A stretch of 21,172 nucleotides of DNA from Prevotella sp. UBA746 (lineage in GTDB: Bacteria; Bacteroidota; Bacteroidia; Bacteroidales; Bacteroidaceae), in contig DBKQ01000063.1 in the NCBI GenBank assembly GCA_002298545.1, positions 1-21,172 of the forward strand, read 5' to 3'. Each line of letters begins with the position of its first letter. Positions within the stretch are counted from its first letter, which is position 1. Positions 1-7,773 of this stretch are shown here, piece after piece. Under the pieces are notes generated by a model that was given only the letters and a program-made list of their open reading frames with translations, did no database searches and was not told the DNA's origin. Made by a program: the position numbers and the translations under genes.

Positions 1-47
1 GTTTGAATCCCAACGGGATCACTTTAGAAATTTAGGCAATTAACAAC
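1..47. other. Upstream edge with a short palindrome
   Basis: Contains ATCCC-AAC-GGGAT (8-20) near the window start, after GTTTGA. No promoter matching TAnnTTTG is visible before the pepT ATG. The palindrome may belong to a dispersed repeat or the end of an upstream structure cut by the window. Confidence 0.35.
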
Positions 48-1271
48 ATGGACTTAGTAGAACGTTTTATAAACTACACAAAATTCGACACACAGTCGAG
101 CGAAGACTCCGACAGTGTGCCTAGCACGGCGAAACAACTGGAGTTTGCCAAGTACCTGAAGCATGAACTTGAGGACGAGGGCCTCAGCGATGTAGAGATG
201 GACGACATGGGCTACATCTACGCCACCCTCAAGGGCAATACCAAGAAAAAGACTCCTACCATCGGATTCATCTCACACATGGATACCTCTCCCGACGCCA
301 GCGGAAAAGACATCAAGGCTCGCATCATCAAGAACTACGACGGCAACGACATCGAGCTGAGCCCTGGCATCATCTCCAGCGTTGAGAAATTCCCAGAGCT
401 GAAGGCTCACAAGGGCGAGGACATCATCGTGACCGACGGCACCACCCTGCTCGGAGCCGACGACAAGGCGGGAATAGCCGAGATTGTGCAGGCGATGTGC
501 TACCTGCGCGACCACGACGAAATAAAGCACGGCGACATCCGCGTGGGCTTCAACCCCGACGAGGAAATAGGAATGGGTGCCCACCACTTCGACGTGGAGA
601 AGTTTGGCTGCGACTGGGCTTACACCATGGACGGTGGCGACCTGGGCGACTTGGAATATGAGAACTTCAACGCAGCATCAGCAAAGGTTCAGATTCACGG
701 AGTGAGCGTTCACCCTGGGTATGCCAAGGGCAAGATGATAAACGCCAACATGCTTGCTGCCGAGTTCATCGGACTGCTGCCTGCCGACGAGACTCCAGAG
801 ACAACCGAGGGCTACGAGGGATTCTATCATCTGCTTGGTATCGAGAGCAATATCGAGAACGCCAAACTCTCGTATATCATCCGCGACCACGACCGCAAGA
901 AATTCGAGGAGCGCAAGCGTTTCATCACATCTGTTGCCGAGAAGATGAACGAGAAATACGGTGAGGGAACAGTAGATATCACCGTTAGCGACCAGTATTA
1001 CAACATGAAGGAGAAGATAGACCCGAACATGTATGTAATCGACATTGTACTTAAGGCAATGGAGCTTTGCGGCGTTCCGCCTAAGGTGGAACCTATCCGC
1101 GGCGGAACCGACGGAGCGCAACTGTCGTTCAAAGGACTCCCTTGTCCGAACATATTTGCCGGCGGCGTGAACTTCCATGGTCCTTACGAGTTTGTAAGCA
1201 TTCAGGTTATGGAGAAGGCGATGCAAACAGTGGTAAAGATTTGTGAGCTGACAGCAGATTTCAACGACTAA
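48..1271 (+). CDS. pepT: Peptidase T (tripeptide aminopeptidase, M20 family)
   Basis: Zinc tripeptidase that removes the N-terminal residue of tripeptides in the cytoplasm, part of peptide catabolism. At 407 residues it has the usual family length. The M20 dinuclear metal site is intact: HMD at residues 77-79, D138 in LGADDKAG, the catalytic and metal glutamates in NPDEEIG (E172/E173), D195 in TMDGGD, and H377 in NFHGPYE. VHPG at 221-224 is the conserved lid-domain histidine region. The ATG at 48 is the first in frame and begins with the family's typical MDLVERFINYTKFDTQS. No Shine-Dalgarno is visible upstream, as is usual in Bacteroidales. A strong terminator follows the stop, so the gene probably ends its own transcript. 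Family assignment is secure; the substrate range is inferred from the family. Confidence 0.96.
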   Translation: MDLVERFINYTKFDTQSSEDSDSVPSTAKQLEFAKYLKHELEDEGLSDVEMDDMGYIYATLKGNTKKKTPTIGFISHMDTSPDASGKDIKARIIKNYDGNDIELSPGIISSVEKFPELKAHKGEDIIVTDGTTLLGADDKAGIAEIVQAMCYLRDHDEIKHGDIRVGFNPDEEIGMGAHHFDVEKFGCDWAYTMDGGDLGDLEYENFNAASAKVQIHGVSVHPGYAKGKMINANMLAAEFIGLLPADETPETTEGYEGFYHLLGIESNIENAKLSYIIRDHDRKKFEERKRFITSVAEKMNEKYGEGTVDITVSDQYYNMKEKIDPNMYVIDIVLKAMELCGVPPKVEPIRGGTDGAQLSFKGLPCPNIFAGGVNFHGPYEFVSIQVMEKAMQTVVKICELTADFND

Positions 1272-1283
1272 AAGAATAACACG

Positions 1284-1328
1284 ACACCCTTGCAACATAT
1301 TATAATATAAAGGCAAGGGTGTTTTTTT
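1284..1328 (+). terminator. Rho-independent terminator after pepT
   Basis: Perfect 10-bp inverted repeat ACACCCTTGC (1284-1293) and GCAAGGGTGT (1313-1322) with an AT-rich loop, followed directly by a run of seven T (1322-1328). It lies 13 bases after the pepT stop and 14 bases before the antiporter ATG, so the antiporter needs readthrough or a promoter within or near this hairpin. Confidence 0.9.
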
Positions 1329-1341
1329 CATTTTTATATAT

Positions 1342-3600
1342 ATGAGCGAACTTCCACATCTTATCAATGACCTTGCCCTTATCCTGGTAGTGGCGGGAAT
1401 AGTAACGATAATTTTCAAACGACTAAAGCAACCTCTTGTTCTTGGCTATGTTGTGGCCGGATTCCTTGTCAGTCCGAAGATGCCTTACATCATGTCTGTA
1501 ATGGATATTGCCGACATTCATACTTGGGCGGACATCGGAGTGATGTTCTTGCTCTTTTCTTTAGGACTCGACTTCTCCTTCAAGAAAATAGTAAAGATGG
1601 GGTCGTCGCCGATTATAGCCACGTGTGTCATCGTGTTCTGCATGATGGCGCTCGGCATGATAGTAGGTCATGGCTTCGGTTGGGGGCGTATGGACTGCAT
1701 CTTTCTCGGCGGAATGCTCGCCATGAGCTCTACGACTATTATATATAAGGCATTCGACGACCTTGGACTCCGCCAGCAGCGCTTCGCCAGTATGGTGATG
1801 AGCGTTCTGATTCTCGAGGATATGCTTGCCATAGTCATGATGGTGATGCTTTCGGCATTGGCTTCGGGAGCCAATATCGACGGCGGACAGATGTTGGGCA
1901 GTGTGGTGCGTATAGGATTTTTCCTTATACTGTGGTTTGTTGTTGGAATCTTCGCCATACCATGGCTACTGAGAAGTTCCAGAAAACTTATCAACAGCGA
2001 GACGCTGCTTATTGTCTCGCTCGGACTGTGTTGTGCCATGGCGGTAATATCCACGAAAGTGGGATTCAGCAGTGCTTTCGGAGCTTTCGTTATGGGAAGC
2101 ATACTTGCCGAAACGGTGGAGGCGGAGAAGATAATAAAACTCGTGGAACCGGTAAAGAACCTGTTCGGAGCAATATTCTTCGTATCTGTAGGTATGCTTG
2201 TCGATCCGAAAATCCTTGTAGAATACAGTGTGCCAATCCTCGTTCTTGTTTTGACCATCCTCATCGGTCAAGCCGTGTTCGGCTCCTTCGGTTTCCTAAT
2301 CAGCGGACAGTCGTTGAAGTCGGCTATGCAATGCGGATTCTCGATGGCACAAATCGGTGAGTTCTCGTTCATCATCGCCTCGCTCGGATTGTCGCTCGGT
2401 GTGATAGGCGATTTCCTTTATCCTGTTGTGGTGGCAGTTTCGGTGATAACAACATTCCTCACTCCGTATATGATTCGCCTCTCCACTCCGGCATACAGCC
2501 GACTGGAGAAGCATCTGCCGAAGAATATCATACGTATGCTTAACGATCTTGCACTGAGCCATCCATCGTCAACGCCACAGGGTAACTGGCGCAGCCTAAT
2601 CATGCAACTGCTGCGTATCACGGTGATTTATTCCATCCTCTCCGTGGCAGTCATTGCCCTGATGTTCACCTTTGCCTTGCTGCCGTTGCGACAGGTGTTG
2701 CCCCACTGGTGGGCAAATGCCGTGTGTGGACTTATTACGGTTTCATTGATATCTCCATTCCTTCGTGCCATGGTGATGAAGAAAAACCATAGTGTGGAGT
2801 TCCGGAAGCTCTGGCGTGAAAACAAGATGAACCGTGCGCCGCTCGTCTTCACTATTATAGTGCGCTTTATGGTTGCCATGGCATTCATTTTCTATATATG
2901 CAATTATCTTACCCGCTTTACCAATGCCCTGATGATAGTCATAGCCATCGTGGTGGTAACGCTGATGATACTCTCTCGTCATCTGAAGAAGAGAAGCATA
3001 CGTATGGAGCGAATGTTCATCCAGAACCTTCATTCGCGAGATATCAAGGCTCAGGTCTACGGCCACAAGCGTCCGCTCTACGAGGGACACTTGCTCGACC
3101 GCGATATCCACATTGCCGATTTCGAAGTGCCCGAAGGGTCGCTATGGGCAGGCAAGACTCTCAGCGAACTGCAGCTCAGAAGCAGATTCGGAGTGAATGT
3201 GAGCAGCGTGCTTCGTGGCAGACAGCGGATAAATATCCCTAATGGTGATGACCGCATCTTTCCGGGCGATAAAATCCAGGTCATAGGTAGCGACGACCAA
3301 CTCACGTCGTTCAGCAATGCCTTGAAGAACGACTTGCTGGCAGAAGACCCGGATATTGAGAAACGCGAGATGAAACTCCGTCAGCTCGTAATTAGCGACA
3401 GGGGACAATTCTTCGGCAAGACTCTGTCGGAGAGTGGTATCCGCGATAAATTCGACTGCATGGTTGTCGGTATGGAGAAAGGCGAGGAGACGCTGTCGAT
3501 GCTCTCACCGTCGCATCAGTTTCAGAAGGAAGACACGATATGGGTTGTAGGAGAGAAAGAGAAACTTGAAAGATTGATGGAGGCTAACAACAAGAAATGA
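1342..3600 (+). CDS. KefB-like monovalent cation:proton antiporter (CPA2) with two RCK_C domains
   Basis: Inner-membrane cation/H+ antiporter. Residues about 10-380 form a Na+/H+-exchanger (CPA2) domain with many hydrophobic helices; LFSLGLDFSFKK (71-82) and LILEDMLAIV (156-165, with the conserved acidic D160) are the expected ion-path motifs. A second hydrophobic block of about four helices follows at roughly 415-560. The soluble tail carries two TrkA-C/RCK_C-like modules (about 590-670 and 676-748), each with a GKTLSE motif (KTLSEL near 607, KTLSES near 691). There is no Rossmann RCK_N (TrkA-N) domain of the kind found in KefB/KefC. The gene overlaps the next gene by 4 bases, so the two are probably co-translated. 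K+ or Na+ specificity cannot be read from the sequence. Confidence 0.9.
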   Translation: MSELPHLINDLALILVVAGIVTIIFKRLKQPLVLGYVVAGFLVSPKMPYIMSVMDIADIHTWADIGVMFLLFSLGLDFSFKKIVKMGSSPIIATCVIVFCMMALGMIVGHGFGWGRMDCIFLGGMLAMSSTTIIYKAFDDLGLRQQRFASMVMSVLILEDMLAIVMMVMLSALASGANIDGGQMLGSVVRIGFFLILWFVVGIFAIPWLLRSSRKLINSETLLIVSLGLCCAMAVISTKVGFSSAFGAFVMGSILAETVEAEKIIKLVEPVKNLFGAIFFVSVGMLVDPKILVEYSVPILVLVLTILIGQAVFGSFGFLISGQSLKSAMQCGFSMAQIGEFSFIIASLGLSLGVIGDFLYPVVVAVSVITTFLTPYMIRLSTPAYSRLEKHLPKNIIRMLNDLALSHPSSTPQGNWRSLIMQLLRITVIYSILSVAVIALMFTFALLPLRQVLPHWWANAVCGLITVSLISPFLRAMVMKKNHSVEFRKLWRENKMNRAPLVFTIIVRFMVAMAFIFYICNYLTRFTNALMIVIAIVVVTLMILSRHLKKRSIRMERMFIQNLHSRDIKAQVYGHKRPLYEGHLLDRDIHIADFEVPEGSLWAGKTLSELQLRSRFGVNVSSVLRGRQRINIPNGDDRIFPGDKIQVIGSDDQLTSFSNALKNDLLAEDPDIEKREMKLRQLVISDRGQFFGKTLSESGIRDKFDCMVVGMEKGEETLSMLSPSHQFQKEDTIWVVGEKEKLERLMEANNKK

Positions 3601-4547
3601 TGAATTCTAAAGTTAAAGGCACTATATGTGGTATCCTTGCCGCTATAAGCTACGGCACTAATCCGCTTGGGGCATTAAATCTTTATGCCGATGGACTGAA
3701 TGCCAATTCAGTGATATTCTATCGTTATGCCCTTGCCACGCTAATCCTTGCCGCAATAATGATTATACAGCGCAAGTCGTTTGCCGTTACACGTCGCGAA
3801 TTTAAAGTGCTCTTGGCATTAGGCGTTCTCATGGCAGGCTCTTCGCTGGCATTGTATTGCAGTTTCAACTTTATGGATGCCGGCATAGCATCTACGATTC
3901 TGTTTGTATATCCCGTTATGGTGGCAGTAATCATGGCGGTGTTCTTCAAGGAAAAGGTTACGCCGGTAACCATTGTGTCTATAGTCATGGCATTGAGCGG
4001 AATAAGCATGCTCTATAAGGGAGGCGACGGTGCGGTATTGTCAACCGTCGGCGTAATTCTCGTTATTATATCCTCGTTGACCTATGCCGTATATATAGTA
4101 GTGGTGAACAAGTCGTCGCTCCGTATGTCGTCGGTAAAGCTCACATTCTATGTGTTGTTTATCGGCACACTCATGATCATTTTATATTCATTCACCGGCG
4201 ACAGTGCCCGACTTCAGTCCATTACTTCTGTCCATAGCCTATTTTATGCCCTTTTGCTTGCCGTATTCCCCACGGTAATCTCGCTCATCTTGATGGTAAT
4301 AGCCGTGCATAACGTCGGGTCAACGCCAACAGCCGTAATGGGAGCCTTGGAGCCAATCACGGCTGTCTGCATCGGAGTGTTTGTCTTTGGTGAGGTCTTT
4401 ACGATGCGTCTTGCCGTAGGCTGCTTGCTTATCCTTGCTGCCGTAACGCTTATCGTTGCCGGCAAGGCATTGCCTACGCAGCATATCACATACGTATTCT
4501 CCCGTTTGGGAAGAAAAGTAATGAAGAAGTGGAGATGGAAGGGATAG
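3597..4547 (+). CDS. DMT-superfamily EamA-family transporter
   Basis: Inner-membrane drug/metabolite transporter of 316 residues with the standard ten-helix layout made of two EamA repeats (about 6-138 and 148-286). The first repeat ends with the typical FKEKVTPVTIVSIVMALSGI pattern. The second has ALEPITAVCIGVFVFGE, the conserved acidic loop of EamA proteins. The C-terminus is short and basic (RKVMKKWRWKG). The start is ATGATG; the first ATG overlaps the antiporter stop by 4 bases and the second by 1, so translational coupling is likely with either. The substrate is unknown; EamA members export amino acids, metabolites or drugs. A role linked to the ion antiporter is only suggested by the overlap. 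Confidence 0.9.
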   Translation: MMNSKVKGTICGILAAISYGTNPLGALNLYADGLNANSVIFYRYALATLILAAIMIIQRKSFAVTRREFKVLLALGVLMAGSSLALYCSFNFMDAGIASTILFVYPVMVAVIMAVFFKEKVTPVTIVSIVMALSGISMLYKGGDGAVLSTVGVILVIISSLTYAVYIVVVNKSSLRMSSVKLTFYVLFIGTLMIILYSFTGDSARLQSITSVHSLFYALLLAVFPTVISLILMVIAVHNVGSTPTAVMGALEPITAVCIGVFVFGEVFTMRLAVGCLLILAAVTLIVAGKALPTQHITYVFSRLGRKVMKKWRWKG

Positions 4548-4557
4548 AGATTTTTTG

Positions 4558-4565
4558 TATATTTG
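4558..4565 (+). promoter_or_regulatory. Candidate Bacteroidetes -7 element for the AAA-ATPase gene
   Basis: TATATTTG matches the TAnnTTTG -7 consensus and sits 25 bases before the ATG at 4591, which would give a leader of about 15-20 bases. No convincing TTTG -33 element is present at the expected 19-21 base spacing, so the call is partial. Confidence 0.4.
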
Positions 4566-4590
4566 CACCAGAATTAAATTACAGTAGAAT

Positions 4591-6177
4591 ATGAAATATC
4601 CTATCGGTATACAGAGTTTTGATAAGATCATAAATGAAGGGTACCTCTATATAGACAAGACCGAACAGATTTATGATTTGGTAAAGAATGGAGACATTTA
4701 TTTTCTGAGTCGGCCTCGGCGATTCGGAAAATCTCTGCTCATATCCACACTTGAGTGTTACTTTCAGGGAAAGAAAGAACTTTTCAAGGGACTTGCTATC
4801 GATAGCTTGGAAAAGGAATGGAAGGAATACCCGGTATTTCGTATCGATTTCAATGGAAAGAATTTCACTTCTGGCGGAGAGTTGGAGAGAACACTAACAG
4901 GATTTGTTGAAAAGCAAGAGGCTATATATGGCAAGGATCCTTACCATGACACACTCGGCGATAGATTCTGCTATATATTAAGAGCTGCCCACGAAAAGAC
5001 TGGACTACGTGCCGTTGTATTGATTGACGAATACGACAAACCACTGCTTGACGTAATGGATACTGGATTGGAAACCACTATTAATGGACAAAAGAGGAAA
5101 CTTGAAGACTGGAACCGTGAGGTATTGAAAGGGTTCTATTCCGTATTCAAGGCTGCCGATGAGCATCTGCAGTTTGTCCTGCTCACCGGCGTCACCAAGT
5201 TCTCGCAAGTCAGCGTATTCAGCGGCTTCAATCAGCCCGACGATATAAGTCTGTCGGCACGCTACGACACTTTGCTCGGCATTACCGAAGAGGAGCTACA
5301 CACTGTTTTCAAGGAACAGATAAAGAAGATGGCATCAGAATATGAACTGACAGAAGATGGGATGAAAGCGAAATTGAAACGACAGTTTGACGGCTACCAT
5401 TTCAGTCGTAGAATGATTGGCGTGTACAATCCGTTCAGCATTCTCTGTGCCTTCAACGAGATGTGGATAGATGACTATTGGTTTAAAACGGGCTCTCCTA
5501 CCTATCTCGTGCGTCTTCTTTCACATTGCAATGAGAACCTCAACGACATGACAAACAAATTTTATCCTACAAGTCGTTTCGTTGACTATAAGGCTGACGT
5601 CGAAGCTCCGCTCCCGATGATATATCAGAGCGGTTATCTAACTATAAAGAAATTCAATCGTCTGACGAACTCCTATCTTCTTGATTTTCCTAACGATGAG
5701 GTAAGAAACGGCTTCGTCACTTTGGTTGCCTCCAGTTATCTAAAGCCAAAGGAAGAACCTGGGGCTTGGGTAATACAGGTAGTAACGGCAATGGAGGGCG
5801 GTGACTTGGAACAACTCCGCCGGCTCTTTACTTCTTTCCTTGCAAGTATTCCATATTCTCAGCGGCGCAAGGAGGACGAACGCGAAAAGGAGCGTTATTT
5901 CCAATATACATTCTATCTCATACTTCGCATGATAAGTTCCTACACCGTCTTTGTAGAGAAAGAGCAGAGCGAGGGCAGGGTAGATTGCACAGTAGAGACA
6001 TCCCGTGATGTCTACATCTTTGAATTTAAGCTCGACGGCTCCGCCGATGCTGCCGTCAAGCAAATAGAAGACAGGGGGTATGCACGGGAATATGAGTCAA
6101 GCAGCAAGCGTATCCATCTTATAGGCTGCAATTTCTCGTCGAAGACGGGAACTATCGACGGATGGGTCGTGAAGTAA
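4591..6177 (+). CDS. AAA-ATPase-like protein with C-terminal PD-(D/E)XK nuclease domain
   Basis: 528-residue member of the AAA-ATPase_like/PDDEXK_9 fusion family, which occurs in many paralogous copies in Bacteroidales and has no established function. Visible order: N-terminal IGIQSFDKIINEGYLYIDKT; a Walker A variant RPRRFGKS (41-48); Walker B VVLIDEYDK (142-150); sensor-like LLTGVTKFSQVSVFSGFN (197-214); YDTLLGIT (225-232); FDGYHF (267-272) and VYNPFS (279-284). The C-terminal nuclease core shows EGRVD (461-465) followed by YIFEFK (475-480), the (D/E)-X-K pair, and Q491 further on. All key residues are present, so the protein looks intact. It has its own candidate promoter and ends tail-to-tail against an HU-HIG gene. 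A mobile-element or defence-like role has been considered for such proteins, but that is inference here. Confidence 0.92.
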   Translation: MKYPIGIQSFDKIINEGYLYIDKTEQIYDLVKNGDIYFLSRPRRFGKSLLISTLECYFQGKKELFKGLAIDSLEKEWKEYPVFRIDFNGKNFTSGGELERTLTGFVEKQEAIYGKDPYHDTLGDRFCYILRAAHEKTGLRAVVLIDEYDKPLLDVMDTGLETTINGQKRKLEDWNREVLKGFYSVFKAADEHLQFVLLTGVTKFSQVSVFSGFNQPDDISLSARYDTLLGITEEELHTVFKEQIKKMASEYELTEDGMKAKLKRQFDGYHFSRRMIGVYNPFSILCAFNEMWIDDYWFKTGSPTYLVRLLSHCNENLNDMTNKFYPTSRFVDYKADVEAPLPMIYQSGYLTIKKFNRLTNSYLLDFPNDEVRNGFVTLVASSYLKPKEEPGAWVIQVVTAMEGGDLEQLRRLFTSFLASIPYSQRRKEDEREKERYFQYTFYLILRMISSYTVFVEKEQSEGRVDCTVETSRDVYIFEFKLDGSADAAVKQIEDRGYAREYESSSKRIHLIGCNFSSKTGTIDGWVVK

Positions 6178-6225
6178 GGAAAAAAGAACTCAATGTTCGT
6201 TACAGCCATTCGTCAAAAGTGTAAC

Positions 6226-6270
6226 AAGTTACAAAAAAATCGAATCAAATCGGTTTCATGTAACTTTTTT
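6226..6270 (+). terminator. Possible terminator between the convergent ATPase and HU genes
   Basis: AAGTTACA (6226-6233) pairs with TGTAACTT (6259-6266) and is followed by TTTT, giving six T in a row on the plus strand. The stem is AT-rich with a 25-base loop, so it is weak. The left arm also belongs to a tight dyad GTAACAAGTTAC (6221-6232), which could be a protein site instead. Confidence 0.35.
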
Positions 6271-6288
6271 ACGTCTATTTGCAGCAGT

Positions 6289-6918
6289 TTACCCCTTTAC
6301 ATACACAATGCTCGGTCCCTTGCCTGATATCTTGATCTTTGCATCCGGCTGTTGACGGTATTCCTTCAGTTCTCTTGAAGCCACAGGGCGCGATACGCCG
6401 GTGAGATGCATATAGTCGGTGAGGCGCATGAAAGGGTGGGAGGGAGAAGAGAGATAGTCTACAGCCATCTGCCAGCGCTCCTCCTTGGTATATGGCGACT
6501 TGCTGAGGCGCTTCACTCCGCCGCGCTCCAACCGGCACTGGCGCGCCACGCTACGAACCATACTCTTGTCTGCCTTGAAGTTAACTCCCGTAACGGTAAG
6601 GCTGCGCGAATTTCGCTTTGTATCTTTGCCGTCGATAGTATCCTGCTCATGTTGGCGGTCCACGCCAACATGAGCAGTAAACGTTCCGATACCGTCGAGC
6701 GTTACGGAGCAACCGTCAGCCAGGTCAATGGCAATCTGGTCTGCCAGCGCCATGAGTACGTGGGCTATCTTTCCCCTGTCAAGCGACGACCCGTCGTACG
6801 ACATCTGTTCCAGTAGTTCCTTTGTACCGATATTGCGTTCGGTTTCCATGCGGTAATAACACTGTTGTTCGCCCGTCTTCCTGATGTCGGGCATTTCCTG
6901 TTTGATGTATTTTGCCAT
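6289..6918 (-). CDS. HU-HIG-type DNA-binding protein (HU/IHF domain plus C-terminal winged HTH)
   Basis: 209-residue nucleoid-type DNA-binding protein, longer than the 90-residue HU. Residues about 25-127 form the HU/IHF-like domain: helices around GTKELLEQM and RGKIAHVLMALADQIAIDLADG, then SVTLDGIGTFTAHVGV leading into the beta arm, and GVNFKADKSMVRSV, equivalent to the conserved F-x-A/P-x-K region of HU. Residues about 144-209 look like a small winged helix: TKEERWQMAVDYL, TGVSRPVASRELKEY as recognition helix, and a terminal beta hairpin GKGPSIVYVKG. This matches the HU-HIG clade (HU fused to wHTH, Ig or Gly-rich motifs) known in Bacteroidetes. It has its own promoter and a leader of about 85 bases. 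The coding sequence contains a perfect inverted repeat (6643-6677). Specific targets are unknown. Confidence 0.88.
   Translation of the reverse strand: MAKYIKQEMPDIRKTGEQQCYYRMETERNIGTKELLEQMSYDGSSLDRGKIAHVLMALADQIAIDLADGCSVTLDGIGTFTAHVGVDRQHEQDTIDGKDTKRNSRSLTVTGVNFKADKSMVRSVARQCRLERGGVKRLSKSPYTKEERWQMAVDYLSSPSHPFMRLTDYMHLTGVSRPVASRELKEYRQQPDAKIKISGKGPSIVYVKG
6643..6677. repeat. Perfect 15-bp inverted repeat inside the HU-HIG coding sequence
   Basis: CTGCTCATGTTGGCG (6643-6657) and its exact reverse complement (6663-6677) flank a 5-base loop GTCCA. It encodes residues 81-92 of the HU-HIG protein, in and just before the predicted beta arm. It would form a very stable hairpin in the mRNA or in single-stranded DNA, and there is no T-run, so it is not a terminator. 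Confidence 0.9.
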
Positions 6919-7010
6919 GATATATGATATTTTGGTTGTTTTTTAAGTTTGTTTTATCATAGAAAGGTGTTGCCAAAGGGGATTTTTATTCGTCCTTCAG
7001 TAAGCGAAGG

Positions 7011-7042
7011 CAAAGATAGCAACTATTTTTCTTTATTGCAAA
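7011..7042 (-). promoter_or_regulatory. Bacteroidetes promoter for the HU-HIG gene
   Basis: Read on the minus strand: TTTG (7039-7042), 20 bases, then TATCTTTG (7011-7018). This fits the -33/-7 consensus exactly in sequence and spacing. Transcription would start near 7004, leaving a leader of about 85 bases before the ATG at 6918. The first unit of the 21-bp tandem repeat touches the -33 element. Confidence 0.75.
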
Positions 7043-7115
7043 CTTTGGAATATTGATTTCCAAGTTTGAAATATTAATTTCCAAGTTTGAAATATTGATT
7101 TCCAAGTTTGAAATT
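7041..7115. repeat. 21-bp tandem repeats between mgtC-like gene and HU-HIG promoter
   Basis: Three full head-to-tail 21-base units (7041-7061, 7062-7082, 7083-7103) and a partial fourth from 7104. Each begins AAGTTTGAAATATT (first unit diverged at three bases) and ends ATTTCC. The second and third units differ at one base. The first contains an inverted repeat TTGGAA-N7-TTCCAA (7045-7063). The array ends about 14 bases before the MgtC-like stop on the other side. Confidence 0.9.
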
Positions 7116-7128
7116 ACTTTTCTCTCCC

Positions 7129-7773
7129 TTATTCAATACTTTCTATATCCACGCCGTCAAACTTATCCATAAATTCGATAATCTGATTGCGGTAGTTGTT
7201 GCGCTTCACTTTCAGTTCCATTGAAACGGTGTAAAGCCCGTCTTGTTTCTTCATTTCATAAGAATCCATCGACACGTTGTCATGACGCAGACGGTTTATG
7301 ACCCTGTTGATGTTTTCGCGCTCAGCGGTGCTGATAGTTACGGAGATATTCCTCGATCCGAAACGAAGAAGAACGAAATATATCGTTTCGAGGCAGAGCA
7401 ATACGAGGAGCGTTGCGGTTACGGCAAGCAGATACATGCCCGAACCGCAGGTAAGACCGATTGCCGATGTTACCCACAAGCCGGCAGCCGTGGTAAGTCC
7501 CTTTATCACGTGTTTCTGGAAAATTATAGTACCGGCACCGATGAAACCGATGCCCGTAACCACCTGCGAGGCTATTCGCGAAGGGTCGAGCGATATTGTA
7601 GGCATACCGAGCTGACTCTCGAAGCCAAACTGCGAGAGTATCATAAACAGTGCACTGCCCATTGCCACGAGGAAATGCGTGCGCAATCCGGCTTCCTTGG
7701 CGCGGTATTCACGCTCAAAACCGATAATTCCGCCCAACAAGGCGGCAACGAAAACACGAAAGATAAATTCCAT
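7129..7773 (-). CDS. MgtC/SapB family membrane protein
   Basis: 214-residue inner-membrane protein of the MgtC/SapB family, whose members are tied to Mg2+ homeostasis and, in pathogens, to control of ATP synthase. The family signature is complete: GFEREYRAKEAGLRTH (18-33), GIGFIGAGTI (74-83) and GLTTAAGLW (92-100), within four to five helices up to about residue 137. The tail (about 142-214) is soluble and ACT-like, with alternating strands and helices. I chose the ATG at 7773, which overlaps the stop of the upstream HD gene as TGATG and gives an N-terminus starting directly with the first helix. An in-frame ATG at 7794 would add seven residues. The operon position implies co-expression with the carboxyltransferase homologue and the HD protein. 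Confidence 0.92.
   Translation of the reverse strand: MEFIFRVFVAALLGGIIGFEREYRAKEAGLRTHFLVAMGSALFMILSQFGFESQLGMPTISLDPSRIASQVVTGIGFIGAGTIIFQKHVIKGLTTAAGLWVTSAIGLTCGSGMYLLAVTATLLVLLCLETIYFVLLRFGSRNISVTISTAERENINRVINRLRHDNVSMDSYEMKKQDGLYTVSMELKVKRNNYRNQIIEFMDKFDGVDIESIE

Noticed and set aside
678..1418. Minus-strand ORF of 246 residues antisense to pepT
   Set aside because: It runs across the pepT terminator and its translation shows no family pattern; it is a shadow of the pepT frame.
6221..6232. Strong terminator at GTAACAAGTTAC
   Set aside because: A 2-base loop is sterically poor for RNA and no T-run follows directly. It is more likely a protein site or chance; the wider stem is listed as a weak terminator.
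7041..7115. CRISPR array
   Set aside because: The 21-base units are contiguous with no unique spacers between them, and no cas gene is nearby.
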